NCBI RefSeq assembly: GCF_014642275.1
Contig: NZ_BMIM01000001.1
Span: 62,001-126,000 of the forward strand
Length of the DNA stretch: 64,000 bases
Source: Flavobacterium lutivivi
GTDB taxonomy: Bacteria > Bacteroidota > Bacteroidia > Flavobacteriales > Flavobacteriaceae
Direction of reading: 5' to 3'
Both the position numbers and the translations under genes were made by a program. Below are positions 53,700 through 60,207 of this stretch, in pieces (within the stretch, counting starts at the first letter, position 1; every line of letters begins with the position of its first letter). The notes under the pieces are model-generated. The model ran no database searches. It had not been told where the DNA came from and saw nothing but the letters and a program-made list of their open reading frames with translations.

Positions 53700-55646
53700 A
53701 TGATAAGCAACTCAGAATTTGGAAACATATCATTTGATTTGCCAAAGAACCAATCAAATGTAATCAAAGTTATTGGTGTTGGTGGTGGAGGAAGCAATGC
53801 CATCAATCACATGTTTAAACAAGGAATTAAAGGAGTAGATTTCGTAGTTTGTAATACAGACTCTCAAGCACTTCAAAACAGTTCAGTTCCTAACAAGATT
53901 CAATTAGGTGTTTCATTAACAGAAGGACTTGGAGCTGGAGCAAATCCAGAAGTTGGTCATCAAGCTGCTCTAGAAAGCATTTCTGATATAGAAAAAATGC
54001 TTGACAGCAACACCAAAATGGTTTTCATCACTGCAGGTATGGGTGGTGGAACAGGAACTGGTGCAGCACCAGTTATTGCTCAATTAGCAAAAGAAAGAGA
54101 TATTTTAACAGTAGGAATTGTTACAATACCTTTTCAATTTGAAGGAAAAGTTCGTTCAGAACAAGCGCTACAAGGTGTAGATAGATTAAGAAAACAAGTT
54201 GACTCGCTTATCGTCATCAATAATAACAAATTAAGAGAAGTATATGGAAACCTTGGCTTCAAAGCAGGTTTCTCTAAAGCAGATGAAGTTTTGGCAACTG
54301 CTTCAAGAGGAATTGCCGAAGTTATAACACACCATTATACACAAAATATTGACTTAAAGGATGCAAAAACTGTTTTAGCAAATAGCGGAACAGCAATAAT
54401 GGGTTCTGCTACTGCTACTGGTGATAATAGAGCTAAAGAAGCAATTATCGCAGCGCTAGATTCTCCATTATTGAATGATAATAAAATTTCGGGTGCTAAA
54501 AACGTATTGTTGCTTATCGTTTCTGGCTCAAGCGAAATTACAATTGACGAAATTGGAGAAATCAATGATCATATTCAATCTGAAGCAGGATTCAATGCGA
54601 ATATTATTATGGGTGTTGGTGAAGATGAAACATTGGGCGAAAACATCTCTGTAACTATAATTGCTACTGGTTTCAATGCTGATCAACAAAATGGAATTGT
54701 TAATTCGCAACCATCCAAAATAATACATTCATTGGAAGATGAACAAAGATTAGTTCGCGATTTATCTCAAAAACCTGTTGAAGTATTCACAAACATAGTA
54801 GATATTCCTGTTGTAGAAAAAGAAGAAAAGATTGTTTTTGAATTAATCGAAGAAGAAACAGTTGAAGCTTATACTAGTGTTGAAACTACCTCTCAAATCA
54901 ATGAAAATGAATTGATAGCTATGAATGAATTCATCAAAAACCTTGATGTGACATTTGAAATAGTTTCTCCAATCAAAGACATTGATTTCAAAATCACTAC
55001 TCCTCAAACAAGAGAGATAGAAGTGGTAGAAGCAAAAACTGTTGTAGAAAAAGAAGAAGAACAAATCACTTTTGTTTTTGATGTTCCTTCTGTAGCTCAA
55101 ACACAAAACGAAAACAAAATTGTTTTTGAATTGACAGACGATACCAAAAATATCCAAGTAAATGAAGCGGTGCAGTTTGTTCCTGTAACCGAAGTAAATG
55201 AAGGTGGTGTAATAAAATATTCTCTAGAAGAATACATGGAACTTGAAAATGATTTGTTGTCTTCAAAACCTGCTGCTAAAGTAGAAGAACCAGTTGCAGA
55301 AGAGTTGAATATTACAATGAAGCAAACTGAGGTTGAAAAACCATTATCAACACCATTTGCATCAAATTTTGAAGATGTTTCTCCAATTGAAATGACAATT
55401 GAAGAAACTCTAAAAATGAGAGCAGATGAAAGAAGAAGAAAATTAAAAGAGTTTAACTATAAATTTCATAACAACGCATCAAGAATCGATGAAATGGAGA
55501 AAGAACCTGCATACAAAAGATTAGGTGTTGATTTGTCTAATGAAAATAATGCTAACCCAAATTCAAGAATGTCACTTGGAATTGATAGCAATAACGATGT
55601 TCAGTTGCGTTCAAACAACTCTTTTTTACACGATAATGTAGATTAA
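53700..55646 (+). CDS. ftsZ: Cell division GTPase FtsZ with long C-terminal extension
   Basis: 648 residues against about 380 in E. coli. The tubulin-like GTPase is normal: GVGGGGSNAINHMF, GGGTGTG at 115-121, DLKDAKTVLANSGTAIMG. It polymerises into the division ring. The extra length is a variable linker (about 325-610) with the repeated phrase KIVFELxxxT in charged surroundings; near the end are MRADERRRKLKEFNYKF and YKRLGVDLSN, then a Ser/Asn-rich tail. Long linkers are common in Flavobacteria. Ends the dcw operon with a terminator. Confidence 0.96.
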   Translation: MISNSEFGNISFDLPKNQSNVIKVIGVGGGGSNAINHMFKQGIKGVDFVVCNTDSQALQNSSVPNKIQLGVSLTEGLGAGANPEVGHQAALESISDIEKMLDSNTKMVFITAGMGGGTGTGAAPVIAQLAKERDILTVGIVTIPFQFEGKVRSEQALQGVDRLRKQVDSLIVINNNKLREVYGNLGFKAGFSKADEVLATASRGIAEVITHHYTQNIDLKDAKTVLANSGTAIMGSATATGDNRAKEAIIAALDSPLLNDNKISGAKNVLLLIVSGSSEITIDEIGEINDHIQSEAGFNANIIMGVGEDETLGENISVTIIATGFNADQQNGIVNSQPSKIIHSLEDEQRLVRDLSQKPVEVFTNIVDIPVVEKEEKIVFELIEEETVEAYTSVETTSQINENELIAMNEFIKNLDVTFEIVSPIKDIDFKITTPQTREIEVVEAKTVVEKEEEQITFVFDVPSVAQTQNENKIVFELTDDTKNIQVNEAVQFVPVTEVNEGGVIKYSLEEYMELENDLLSSKPAAKVEEPVAEELNITMKQTEVEKPLSTPFASNFEDVSPIEMTIEETLKMRADERRRKLKEFNYKFHNNASRIDEMEKEPAYKRLGVDLSNENNANPNSRMSLGIDSNNDVQLRSNNSFLHDNVD

Positions 55647-55670
55647 TCACTAATCGAGTTTGATTTTATC

Positions 55671-55708
55671 AACCCGAAATTCTCAAAAGAATTTCGGGTT
55701 ATTTTTTT
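55671..55708 (+). terminator. Terminator of the dcw operon
   Basis: Stem AACCCGAAATTC/GAATTTCGGGTT (55671-55682 and 55689-55700), loop TCAAAA, then A and seven T. Confidence 0.9.
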
Positions 55709-55750
55709 ATCTTCGCAACGTTTTTTATTAGTAATTAAATTTTACAAAAT

Positions 55751-56200
55751 ATGAGTTTAGAAGCAAAAATAATGGAGCAAATGAAAGAGGCAATGAAAGC
55801 CAAAGATACTGTTGCTCTAGAAGCTCTAAGAGCAATCAAATCAGGGATTATTCTAGCAAAAACTGAAGCTGGTGCTTCAGAAACACTTTCTGCAGATGAT
55901 GAAATAAAACTACTTCAAAAGTTAGTAAAACAAAGAAAAGACAGCGCAGATATTTTTGCAAAGCAAAACCGTTCCGATTTAGCTGAACCAGAATTGGCTC
56001 AGGTTGCGGTAATCGAAAAATTCCTTCCAGCACAATTGTCTGAAGCAGAAGTTGAAGCTGCAGTTTCAAAAATCATTGAAGAAGGAGGTTTTTCTGGAAT
56101 GGCATCAATGGGACAAGTTATGGGAAAAGCATCTGCTGCTCTTGCTGGGCAAACTGATGGTAAAACTATCTCAACCATAGTTAAAAAATTATTAGCTTAG
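55751..56200 (+). CDS. GatB/YqeY domain protein
   Basis: 149 residues, the usual length of stand-alone YqeY proteins. MSLEAKIMEQMKEAMKAKDTVALEALRAIKSGIILAKTEAG is the helical N-terminus; LPAQLSEAEVEAAVSKIIEEGGFSGMASMGQVMGKASAALAGQTDGKTISTIVKKLL is the C-terminal tRNA-binding subdomain shared with GatB. The isolated domain may bind tRNA, but its function is not established. A tRNA gene follows 13 bases after the stop. A variant -7 box TATCTTCG lies at about 55707. Confidence 0.88.
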   Translation: MSLEAKIMEQMKEAMKAKDTVALEALRAIKSGIILAKTEAGASETLSADDEIKLLQKLVKQRKDSADIFAKQNRSDLAEPELAQVAVIEKFLPAQLSEAEVEAAVSKIIEEGGFSGMASMGQVMGKASAALAGQTDGKTISTIVKKLLA

Positions 56201-56213
56201 TAATAGCAAAAAT

Positions 56214-56287
56214 GGCTGCGTAGTTCAACTGGATAGAACATCAGATTTCGGCTCTGAGGGTTGAGGGTTCGAATCCTTCCGCGGTCA
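56214..56287 (+). tRNA. tRNA-Arg (anticodon TCG)
   Basis: 74-base cloverleaf. Acceptor GGCTGCG/CGCGGTC with two G-T pairs, D arm with GTTCAACTGGATAGAAC, anticodon stem TCAGA/TCTGA with loop TTTCGGC (anticodon TCG, reading CGN), T loop GGTTCGAATCC, discriminator A. CCA not encoded. It lies just after yqeY and just before the 98-bp repeat array. Confidence 0.93.
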
Positions 56288-56310
56288 CGAATAAATAATG
56301 AAATAATAAA

Positions 56311-56767
56311 AAATGTCAAGCTTGCTTGGACATTTTTTTGTTTTCATTATTTTCAAAGCGGAGCTTTGAAGGATGTTGCGGAGCAAAATCCTGACAAACT
56401 TCTTATATAAATGTCAAGCTTGCTTGGACATTTTTTTGTTTTCATTATTTTCAAAGCGGAGCTTTGAAGGATGTTGCGGAGCAAAATCCTGACAAACTTC
56501 TTATATAAATGTCAAGCTTGCTTGAACATTTTTTTGTTTTCATTATTTTCAAAGCGGAGCTTTGAAGGATGTTGCGGAGCAAAATCCTGACAAACTTTTT
56601 TTCTAAATGTCAAGCTTGCTTGAACATTTTTTTGTTTTCATTATTTTCAAAGCGGAGCTTTGAAGGATGTTGCGGAGCAAAATCCTGACAAACTTTTTTT
56701 CTAAGTGTCAAGCTTGCTTGAACATTTTTTTGTTTTCATTATTTTCAAAGCGGAGCTTTGAAGAAAT
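56311..56767. repeat. 98-bp tandem repeat array (4.6 copies) with terminator-like and GGA-loop hairpins
   Basis: The word TGTCAAGCTTGCTTG starts at 56314, 56412, 56510, 56608 and 56706, exactly 98 bp apart; the fifth copy stops after about 60 bp. Copies differ by few bases (for example TTGGACAT in copies 1-2, TTGAACAT in 3-5). Each unit holds three hairpins: AAATGTCAAG[CTTG]CTT-gACATTT plus T7, like an intrinsic terminator; TTCAAAGC[GGA]GCTTTGAA; and AGGAT-g-TTGC[GGA]GCAA-a-ATCCT. No reading frame runs through it. It fills most of the 592-base gap between tRNA-Arg and the CBS gene; the rest (56768-56879) shows nothing further. Confidence 0.92.
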
Positions 56768-56879
56768 TTATTCCATTTCACTCTTCTTAAGTTTATAAGA
56801 CATCATTTTTGGTGATTTTTATCATGATTTTTTAGTTTTTCAATTAGTAATTTTAAACTGTAAATAAAAAGGTAAAATC

Positions 56880-57302
56880 ATGAAAGCAAATGTGCCTGTG
56901 TCAACTATTATGACAAAAAATGTTATCAAGCTCAATCTTGGAGATGATTTAACAAAAGCAGAAACACTTTTCAAAAAGAACCATATTAGGCATATTCCTG
57001 TGGTAAGTGGTAATAAAATTCTTGGTATGTTGAGTTATACCGATTTGCTTCGTATTTCATTTGCTGATGCTGTAGATGAAGAGGAAATAGAAGTCGATGT
57101 TACGGTTTATAATATGTTTACCATAGAACAAGTTATGACAAGAAATTTGGTAACAATTTCACCAGACTCTAGTATCAAAGAAGTTGCTGAAATATTAGCA
57201 GTAAAAGAGTTTCACGCTTTGCCTGTAGTGCAAGATGAACTTTTGGTAGGTATTGTTACCACAACAGATTTAATCAAGTATCTTTTAAAGCAATATAACT
57301 AA
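56880..57302 (+). CDS. CBS-domain pair protein
   Basis: 140 residues consisting only of two CBS domains: VSTIMTKNVIKLNLGDDLTKAETLFKKNHIRHIPVVSGNKILGMLSYTDLLR and IEQVMTRNLVTISPDSSIKEVAEILAVKEFHALPVVQDELLVGIVTTTDLIKYL. Such pairs bind adenosine nucleotides and sense energy or ionic state, often by contacting another protein. The target is not visible. Convergent with rpe, with a 16-base gap and no clear terminator. Confidence 0.9.
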   Translation: MKANVPVSTIMTKNVIKLNLGDDLTKAETLFKKNHIRHIPVVSGNKILGMLSYTDLLRISFADAVDEEEIEVDVTVYNMFTIEQVMTRNLVTISPDSSIKEVAEILAVKEFHALPVVQDELLVGIVTTTDLIKYLLKQYN

Positions 57303-57318
57303 GTTAATGCTTGTATGA

Positions 57319-57987
57319 CTATTGTTGTAAGCTGCTAATGTTTTTAAGGTTAGCAATGGTTTCTTGTGGATTTATTGCATTGAATACAAAGCTTCCAGCT
57401 ACTAGGACATCAGCACCAGTTTTTGCAAGTTGTTGAGCATTTTTATCAGTAACACCACCATCAATTTCAATTAAAGTAGAAGCGTTTTTTCTATTGATTA
57501 ATGCTTTTAGCTTTTCAACTTTTGAATACGTATTTTCAATGAATGATTGTCCTCCAAAACCTGGATTTACACTCATGATACAAACCAAATCAATGTCTTG
57601 AATCACATCTTCTAATAAATCTACATTTGTGTGAGGATTCAAAGCAACTCCAGCTTTCATTCCTTCTGCTTTGATAGCTTGAAGCGTTCTGTGTAAATGT
57701 GTGCAAGCTTCGTAATGAACCGTTAAAACATCTGCGCCTAACTTTTTAAAGGTAGAAATGTATCTATCGGGATCAACAATCATCAAATGTACATCGATGG
57801 TTTTTTTTGCATGTTTGTTTATAGCATCTAACACTGGCATTCCAAACGAAATATTTGGAACAAAAACGCCATCCATAATATCAATGTGAAACCAATCGGC
57901 TTCACTGTTATTTATCATTTCGATGTCGCGTTGAAGGTTAGCAAAATCAGCAGCAAGAACTGATGGAGCAATAAGTGTGTTCTTCAT
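57319..57987 (-). CDS. rpe: Ribulose-phosphate 3-epimerase
   Basis: 222 residues from MKNTLIAPSVLAADFANLQRDI; the frame is open to 58059, but the -7 box TAATTTTG at 58016-58009 and family length fix the ATG at 57987. TIM-barrel enzyme of the pentose phosphate pathway: interconverts ribulose-5-P and xylulose-5-P with a metal ion. Key stretches: WFHIDIMDGVFVPNISFGMPVL (metal His and Asp), VHLMIVDPDRYI, VMSVNPGFGGQSF (phosphate site), EIDGGVTDKNA (catalytic Asp region) and DVLVAGSFVF. Confidence 0.95.
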   Translation of the reverse strand: MKNTLIAPSVLAADFANLQRDIEMINNSEADWFHIDIMDGVFVPNISFGMPVLDAINKHAKKTIDVHLMIVDPDRYISTFKKLGADVLTVHYEACTHLHRTLQAIKAEGMKAGVALNPHTNVDLLEDVIQDIDLVCIMSVNPGFGGQSFIENTYSKVEKLKALINRKNASTLIEIDGGVTDKNAQQLAKTGADVLVAGSFVFNAINPQETIANLKNISSLQQ

Positions 57988-58008
57988 TTTGTAGTTATGT
58001 TGTTTTCG

Positions 58009-58040
58009 CAAAATTAGTTTATTAACCACAAAGACACAAA
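58009..58040 (-). promoter_or_regulatory. rpe promoter within CACAAAG repeats
   Basis: On the minus strand TTTG (58040-58037), 20 bases, TAATTTTG (58016-58009); the ATG is 21 bases on. The -33 box is contributed by one of four CACAAAG words in this stretch. Confidence 0.62.
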
Positions 58041-58086
58041 GATTTTGCACAAAGTTCACAAAGTCTTGTATCTCCTCTTTGTGGTT
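58024..58086. repeat. CACAAAG words inside a long inverted repeat
   Basis: AACCACAAAG (58024-58033) and CTTTGTGGTT (58077-58086) are perfect 10-bp inverted arms; between them CACAAAG recurs near 58035, 58049 and 58057. Similar AACCACAAAGACACAAAG sequences are widespread between genes in Flavobacteria. Confidence 0.6.
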
Positions 58087-58093
58087 GGGGCTA

Positions 58094-58320
58094 AAATAAA
58101 ACTCCGGACTCGAGCCGCAGGCGAACTGAGTTTAGCTAAACCCGAGCAAAGCGAACAGACCGTGAGTTTTATTTCTCTTTAAAAAAATAAAACTCCGGAA
58201 ACCCGAGCAAAGCGAACAGACCGTGAGTTTTATTTCTCTTTAAAAAAATAAAACTCCGGAAACCCGAGCAAAGCGAACAGACCGTGAGTTTTATTTCTCT
58301 TTAAAAAAATAAAACTCCGG
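58094..58320. repeat. 61-bp tandem repeat array with a 91-bp founder copy
   Basis: ACTCCGG begins at 58101, 58192, 58253 and 58314. Units are 91, 61 and 61 bp, then the motif continues into the rpoD terminator. The first unit contains 30 extra bases (about 58107-58137) not present in the others; otherwise they are identical. Each unit has inverted arms AAATAAAACTC/GAGTTTTATTT around CGGAAACCCGAGCAAAGCG... There is no through-running coding frame. It accounts for most of the gap between rpe and rpoD. Confidence 0.9.
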
Positions 58321-58336
58321 TAATCAGCCGGAGTTT
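58305..58336 (-). terminator. rpoD terminator fused to the repeat array
   Basis: Stem AAACTCCGG/CCGGAGTTT (58312-58320 and 58328-58336), loop TAATCAG; T-rich on the minus strand beyond it. Confidence 0.75.
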
Positions 58337-58392
58337 CAATCATCAATCAAAAAACGAACAGTTAATCAGACTGTTTGTTACTTTTATTAGGA

Positions 58393-59256
58393 TTATCCTA
58401 AGTATGTTTTTAATATTTTACTTCTAGAAGTATGTTTTAATCTTCTGATAGCTTTTTCTTTAATTTGACGAACACGTTCGCGAGTTAAATCAAAAGTTTC
58501 ACCAATTTCTTCTAAAGTCATTGGATGTTGGTCGCCTAAACCAAAATATAAACGAACTACATCTGCTTCTCTTGGTGTCAATGTTTCTAAAGAACGTTCA
58601 ATTTCTGTACGTAATGATTCGTGAATCAATTCTCTATCAGGATTTGGTGATTCACCAGAGCGTAAAACGTCGTACAGGTTTGAATCTTCACCTTCAACAA
58701 GTGGCGCATCCATTGATAAATGACGACCAGAGTTTTTCATTGATTCTTTAACATCATTTACAGTCATGTCAAGCTCTTTTGCAATTTCTTCAGCACTTGG
58801 AGCACGTTCGTTAGATTGCTCTAACAAGGCATACATTTTATTGATTTTATTGATAGAACCAATTTTGTTCAATGGTAAACGAACGATACGCGATTGTTCT
58901 GCCAAAGCTTGAAGGATTGACTGACGAATCCACCAAACAGCATAAGAAATAAATTTGAAACCACGAGTTTCATCAAAACGTTGTGCGGCTTTTATAAGAC
59001 CAAGGTTTCCTTCGTTAATTAAATCCGGAAGAGTTAATCCTTGATTTTGGTATTGTTTTGCAACAGAAACTACGAAACGTAAATTTGCTTTAGTTAATTT
59101 TTCCAAGGCACGTTGATCGCCAGCTTTAATTCGCTGTGCTAATTCCACTTCTTCATCGGCAGTAATCAAATCTACTTTTCCGATTTCTTGTAGGTATTTG
59201 TCTAAGGATGCGGTTTCACGATTGGTAACCTGTTTTGTGATTTTGAGCTGTCTCAT
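58393..59256 (-). CDS. rpoD: Primary RNA polymerase sigma factor RpoD (Bacteroidota short type)
   Basis: 287 residues, without region 1.1 or the large non-conserved insert of proteobacterial RpoD, as normal in Bacteroidota. Region 1.2/2: [101 protein letters not shown]. Region 3: [13 protein letters not shown]. Region 4: [47 protein letters not shown]. This sigma recognises the TTTG/TAnnTTTG promoters seen in the window. Monocistronic. Confidence 0.95.
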   Translation of the reverse strand: MRQLKITKQVTNRETASLDKYLQEIGKVDLITADEEVELAQRIKAGDQRALEKLTKANLRFVVSVAKQYQNQGLTLPDLINEGNLGLIKAAQRFDETRGFKFISYAVWWIRQSILQALAEQSRIVRLPLNKIGSINKINKMYALLEQSNERAPSAEEIAKELDMTVNDVKESMKNSGRHLSMDAPLVEGEDSNLYDVLRSGESPNPDRELIHESLRTEIERSLETLTPREADVVRLYFGLGDQHPMTLEEIGETFDLTRERVRQIKEKAIRRLKHTSRSKILKTYLG

Positions 59257-59382
59257 CTATTTTCTCCTTTTCTTTAAAGTGTTCGGATTGTTATACGTTA
59301 TAAGTTTCAAAAAAGTTACAAAAGGTGAAAAAAAAATAATATAGGTATAACAAAGCGTGTTTTCTTGTACAAAACAATAAAA

Positions 59383-59414
59383 CGTGTATAAGAAATCGCA
59401 TTTTCTTATACGCG
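59383..59414. repeat. Inverted repeat upstream of rpoD
   Basis: CGTGTATAAGAAA (59383-59395) and TTTCTTATACGCG (59402-59414), 12 of 13 paired, loop TCGCAT. It lies 127 bp upstream of the rpoD start in a 203-base AT-rich stretch (59257-59459) where I found no exact TAnnTTTG box. A regulatory site or RNA hairpin is possible. Confidence 0.55.
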
Positions 59415-59459
59415 AAATAAAAATATGTATAAATTTAAATCTATTTTACTTAGAGATCT

Positions 59460-59494
59460 AACCTTTGCCAAAGTTTGAAACTTTGGCAAAGGTT
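59460..59494. repeat. REP-like palindrome A (3' side of the RAYT gene)
   Basis: Perfect 35-bp palindrome: arm AACCTTTGCCAAAGTTT (59460-59476), centre G, arm AAACTTTGGCAAAGGTT (59478-59494). It lies 13 bp after the transposase stop. Confidence 0.92.
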
Positions 59495-59507
59495 AATAGG
59501 CAATTAA

Positions 59508-60116
59508 TTAAAATTCTAAATTGACCTTTTTTTCATGACAATAAATAAAGTTTTCTTGACCATCAAAAAGATTTAATACATCATCTCGCATTAAATTTGT
59601 TTTGGATTTTGAAAGAATGGATTTATAAGAGGAATATTTGAATATTCTGAAGTCAACATTTAAATCATTTGGGTTTTGATGAATGTAAATGATTAAGTTT
59701 CTTAAATATTCTTCTGTATCGATTTTTTTTCTTTTGAAAGGTCTTTCTAATAAACCTCCATGTCGGCTATTAACTTTGTTAAACGATTGTGTGTAAGAGC
59801 TTATAAATTTACTCATTTGTTTACTTGCAATATTATGTGAAGCATGTAAACCTTCGTTAACAATACTTGGAGATTTTACATTATTTTTTAAAAAATATTC
59901 TAATGTTTCTTTAGATTTTATTTTTAGGATAAAATGAAAATGATTTGGCATTAAACAATATGCAAGAACATCTGAAACGGTTAAAACATAGTTTGAAAAC
60001 TGGTTTAAGAAATAATTGTAGTTTTCATCATTTTCAAAAATTTTAGTGCTATTTATTCCTCTATTATAAATGTGATAATAACAATCGGGTTCTAGAGGTT
60101 GAATTCGAATATCCAT
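59508..60116 (-). CDS. REP-associated tyrosine transposase (RAYT, Y1-transposase family)
   Basis: 202 residues. N-terminal YYHIYNRGINSTKIFENDENYNYFL, then the HUH motif in LAYCLMPNHFHFILKIK (His59, His61) and the nucleophilic Tyr144 in LRNLIIYIHQNPNDL, the YIHxNP signature; KRKKIDTEEY is also typical. RAYTs are single-copy chromosomal relatives of IS200/IS605 transposases that cut single-stranded REP palindromes. This copy is framed by 35-bp palindromes 13 bp after its stop and 37 bp before its start, with two more copies in the next gene. It is co-oriented with, and 92 bases downstream of, the restriction-modification gene. All catalytic residues are present, so it may be active. Confidence 0.92.
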   Translation of the reverse strand: MDIRIQPLEPDCYYHIYNRGINSTKIFENDENYNYFLNQFSNYVLTVSDVLAYCLMPNHFHFILKIKSKETLEYFLKNNVKSPSIVNEGLHASHNIASKQMSKFISSYTQSFNKVNSRHGGLLERPFKRKKIDTEEYLRNLIIYIHQNPNDLNVDFRIFKYSSYKSILSKSKTNLMRDDVLNLFDGQENFIYCHEKKVNLEF

Positions 60117-60135
60117 TTTTTATTTTTTTTACAAT

Positions 60136-60149
60136 CTTTGCCAAAGTTC
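60136..60149. repeat. Half REP copy
   Basis: CTTTGCCAAAGTT, one arm of the palindrome, 19 bp upstream of the RAYT start and next to full copy B; together they form a BIME-like pair. Confidence 0.7.
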
Positions 60150-60153
60150 TTAT

Positions 60154-60188
60154 CACCTTTGCCAAAGTTTGAAACTTTGGTAAAGGTG
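60154..60188. repeat. REP-like palindrome B (5' side of the RAYT gene)
   Basis: 35-bp palindrome: CACCTTTGCCAAAGTTT (60154-60170), centre G, AAACTTTGGTAAAGGTG (60172-60188). One mismatch in the arms (C to T). It lies between the RAYT start and the stop of the restriction-modification gene. Confidence 0.9.
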
Positions 60189-60207
60189 TCATTCTTTGTT
60201 TAAGGTT

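Noticed and set aside
56311-56767. The 98-bp array considered as a CRISPR array
   Set aside because: The whole 98-bp unit repeats; there are no unique spacers between short repeats and no cas genes nearby.
56311-56767. A true CsrA-titrating small RNA
   Set aside because: The GGA loops fit the motif, but no csrA gene is in the window and the phylum is not known for CsrA; kept only as a structural observation.
58094-58320. The 61-bp array considered as a CRISPR array or coding repeat
   Set aside because: Units are identical end to end without spacers, and no frame stays open through the array in a gene context.
59460-60188. A complete IS200/IS605 insertion sequence
   Set aside because: The transposase has the RAYT signature (YIHxNP, about 200 residues), not that of TnpA, there is no TnpB, and the palindromes also occur singly in the next gene, as in REP systems.
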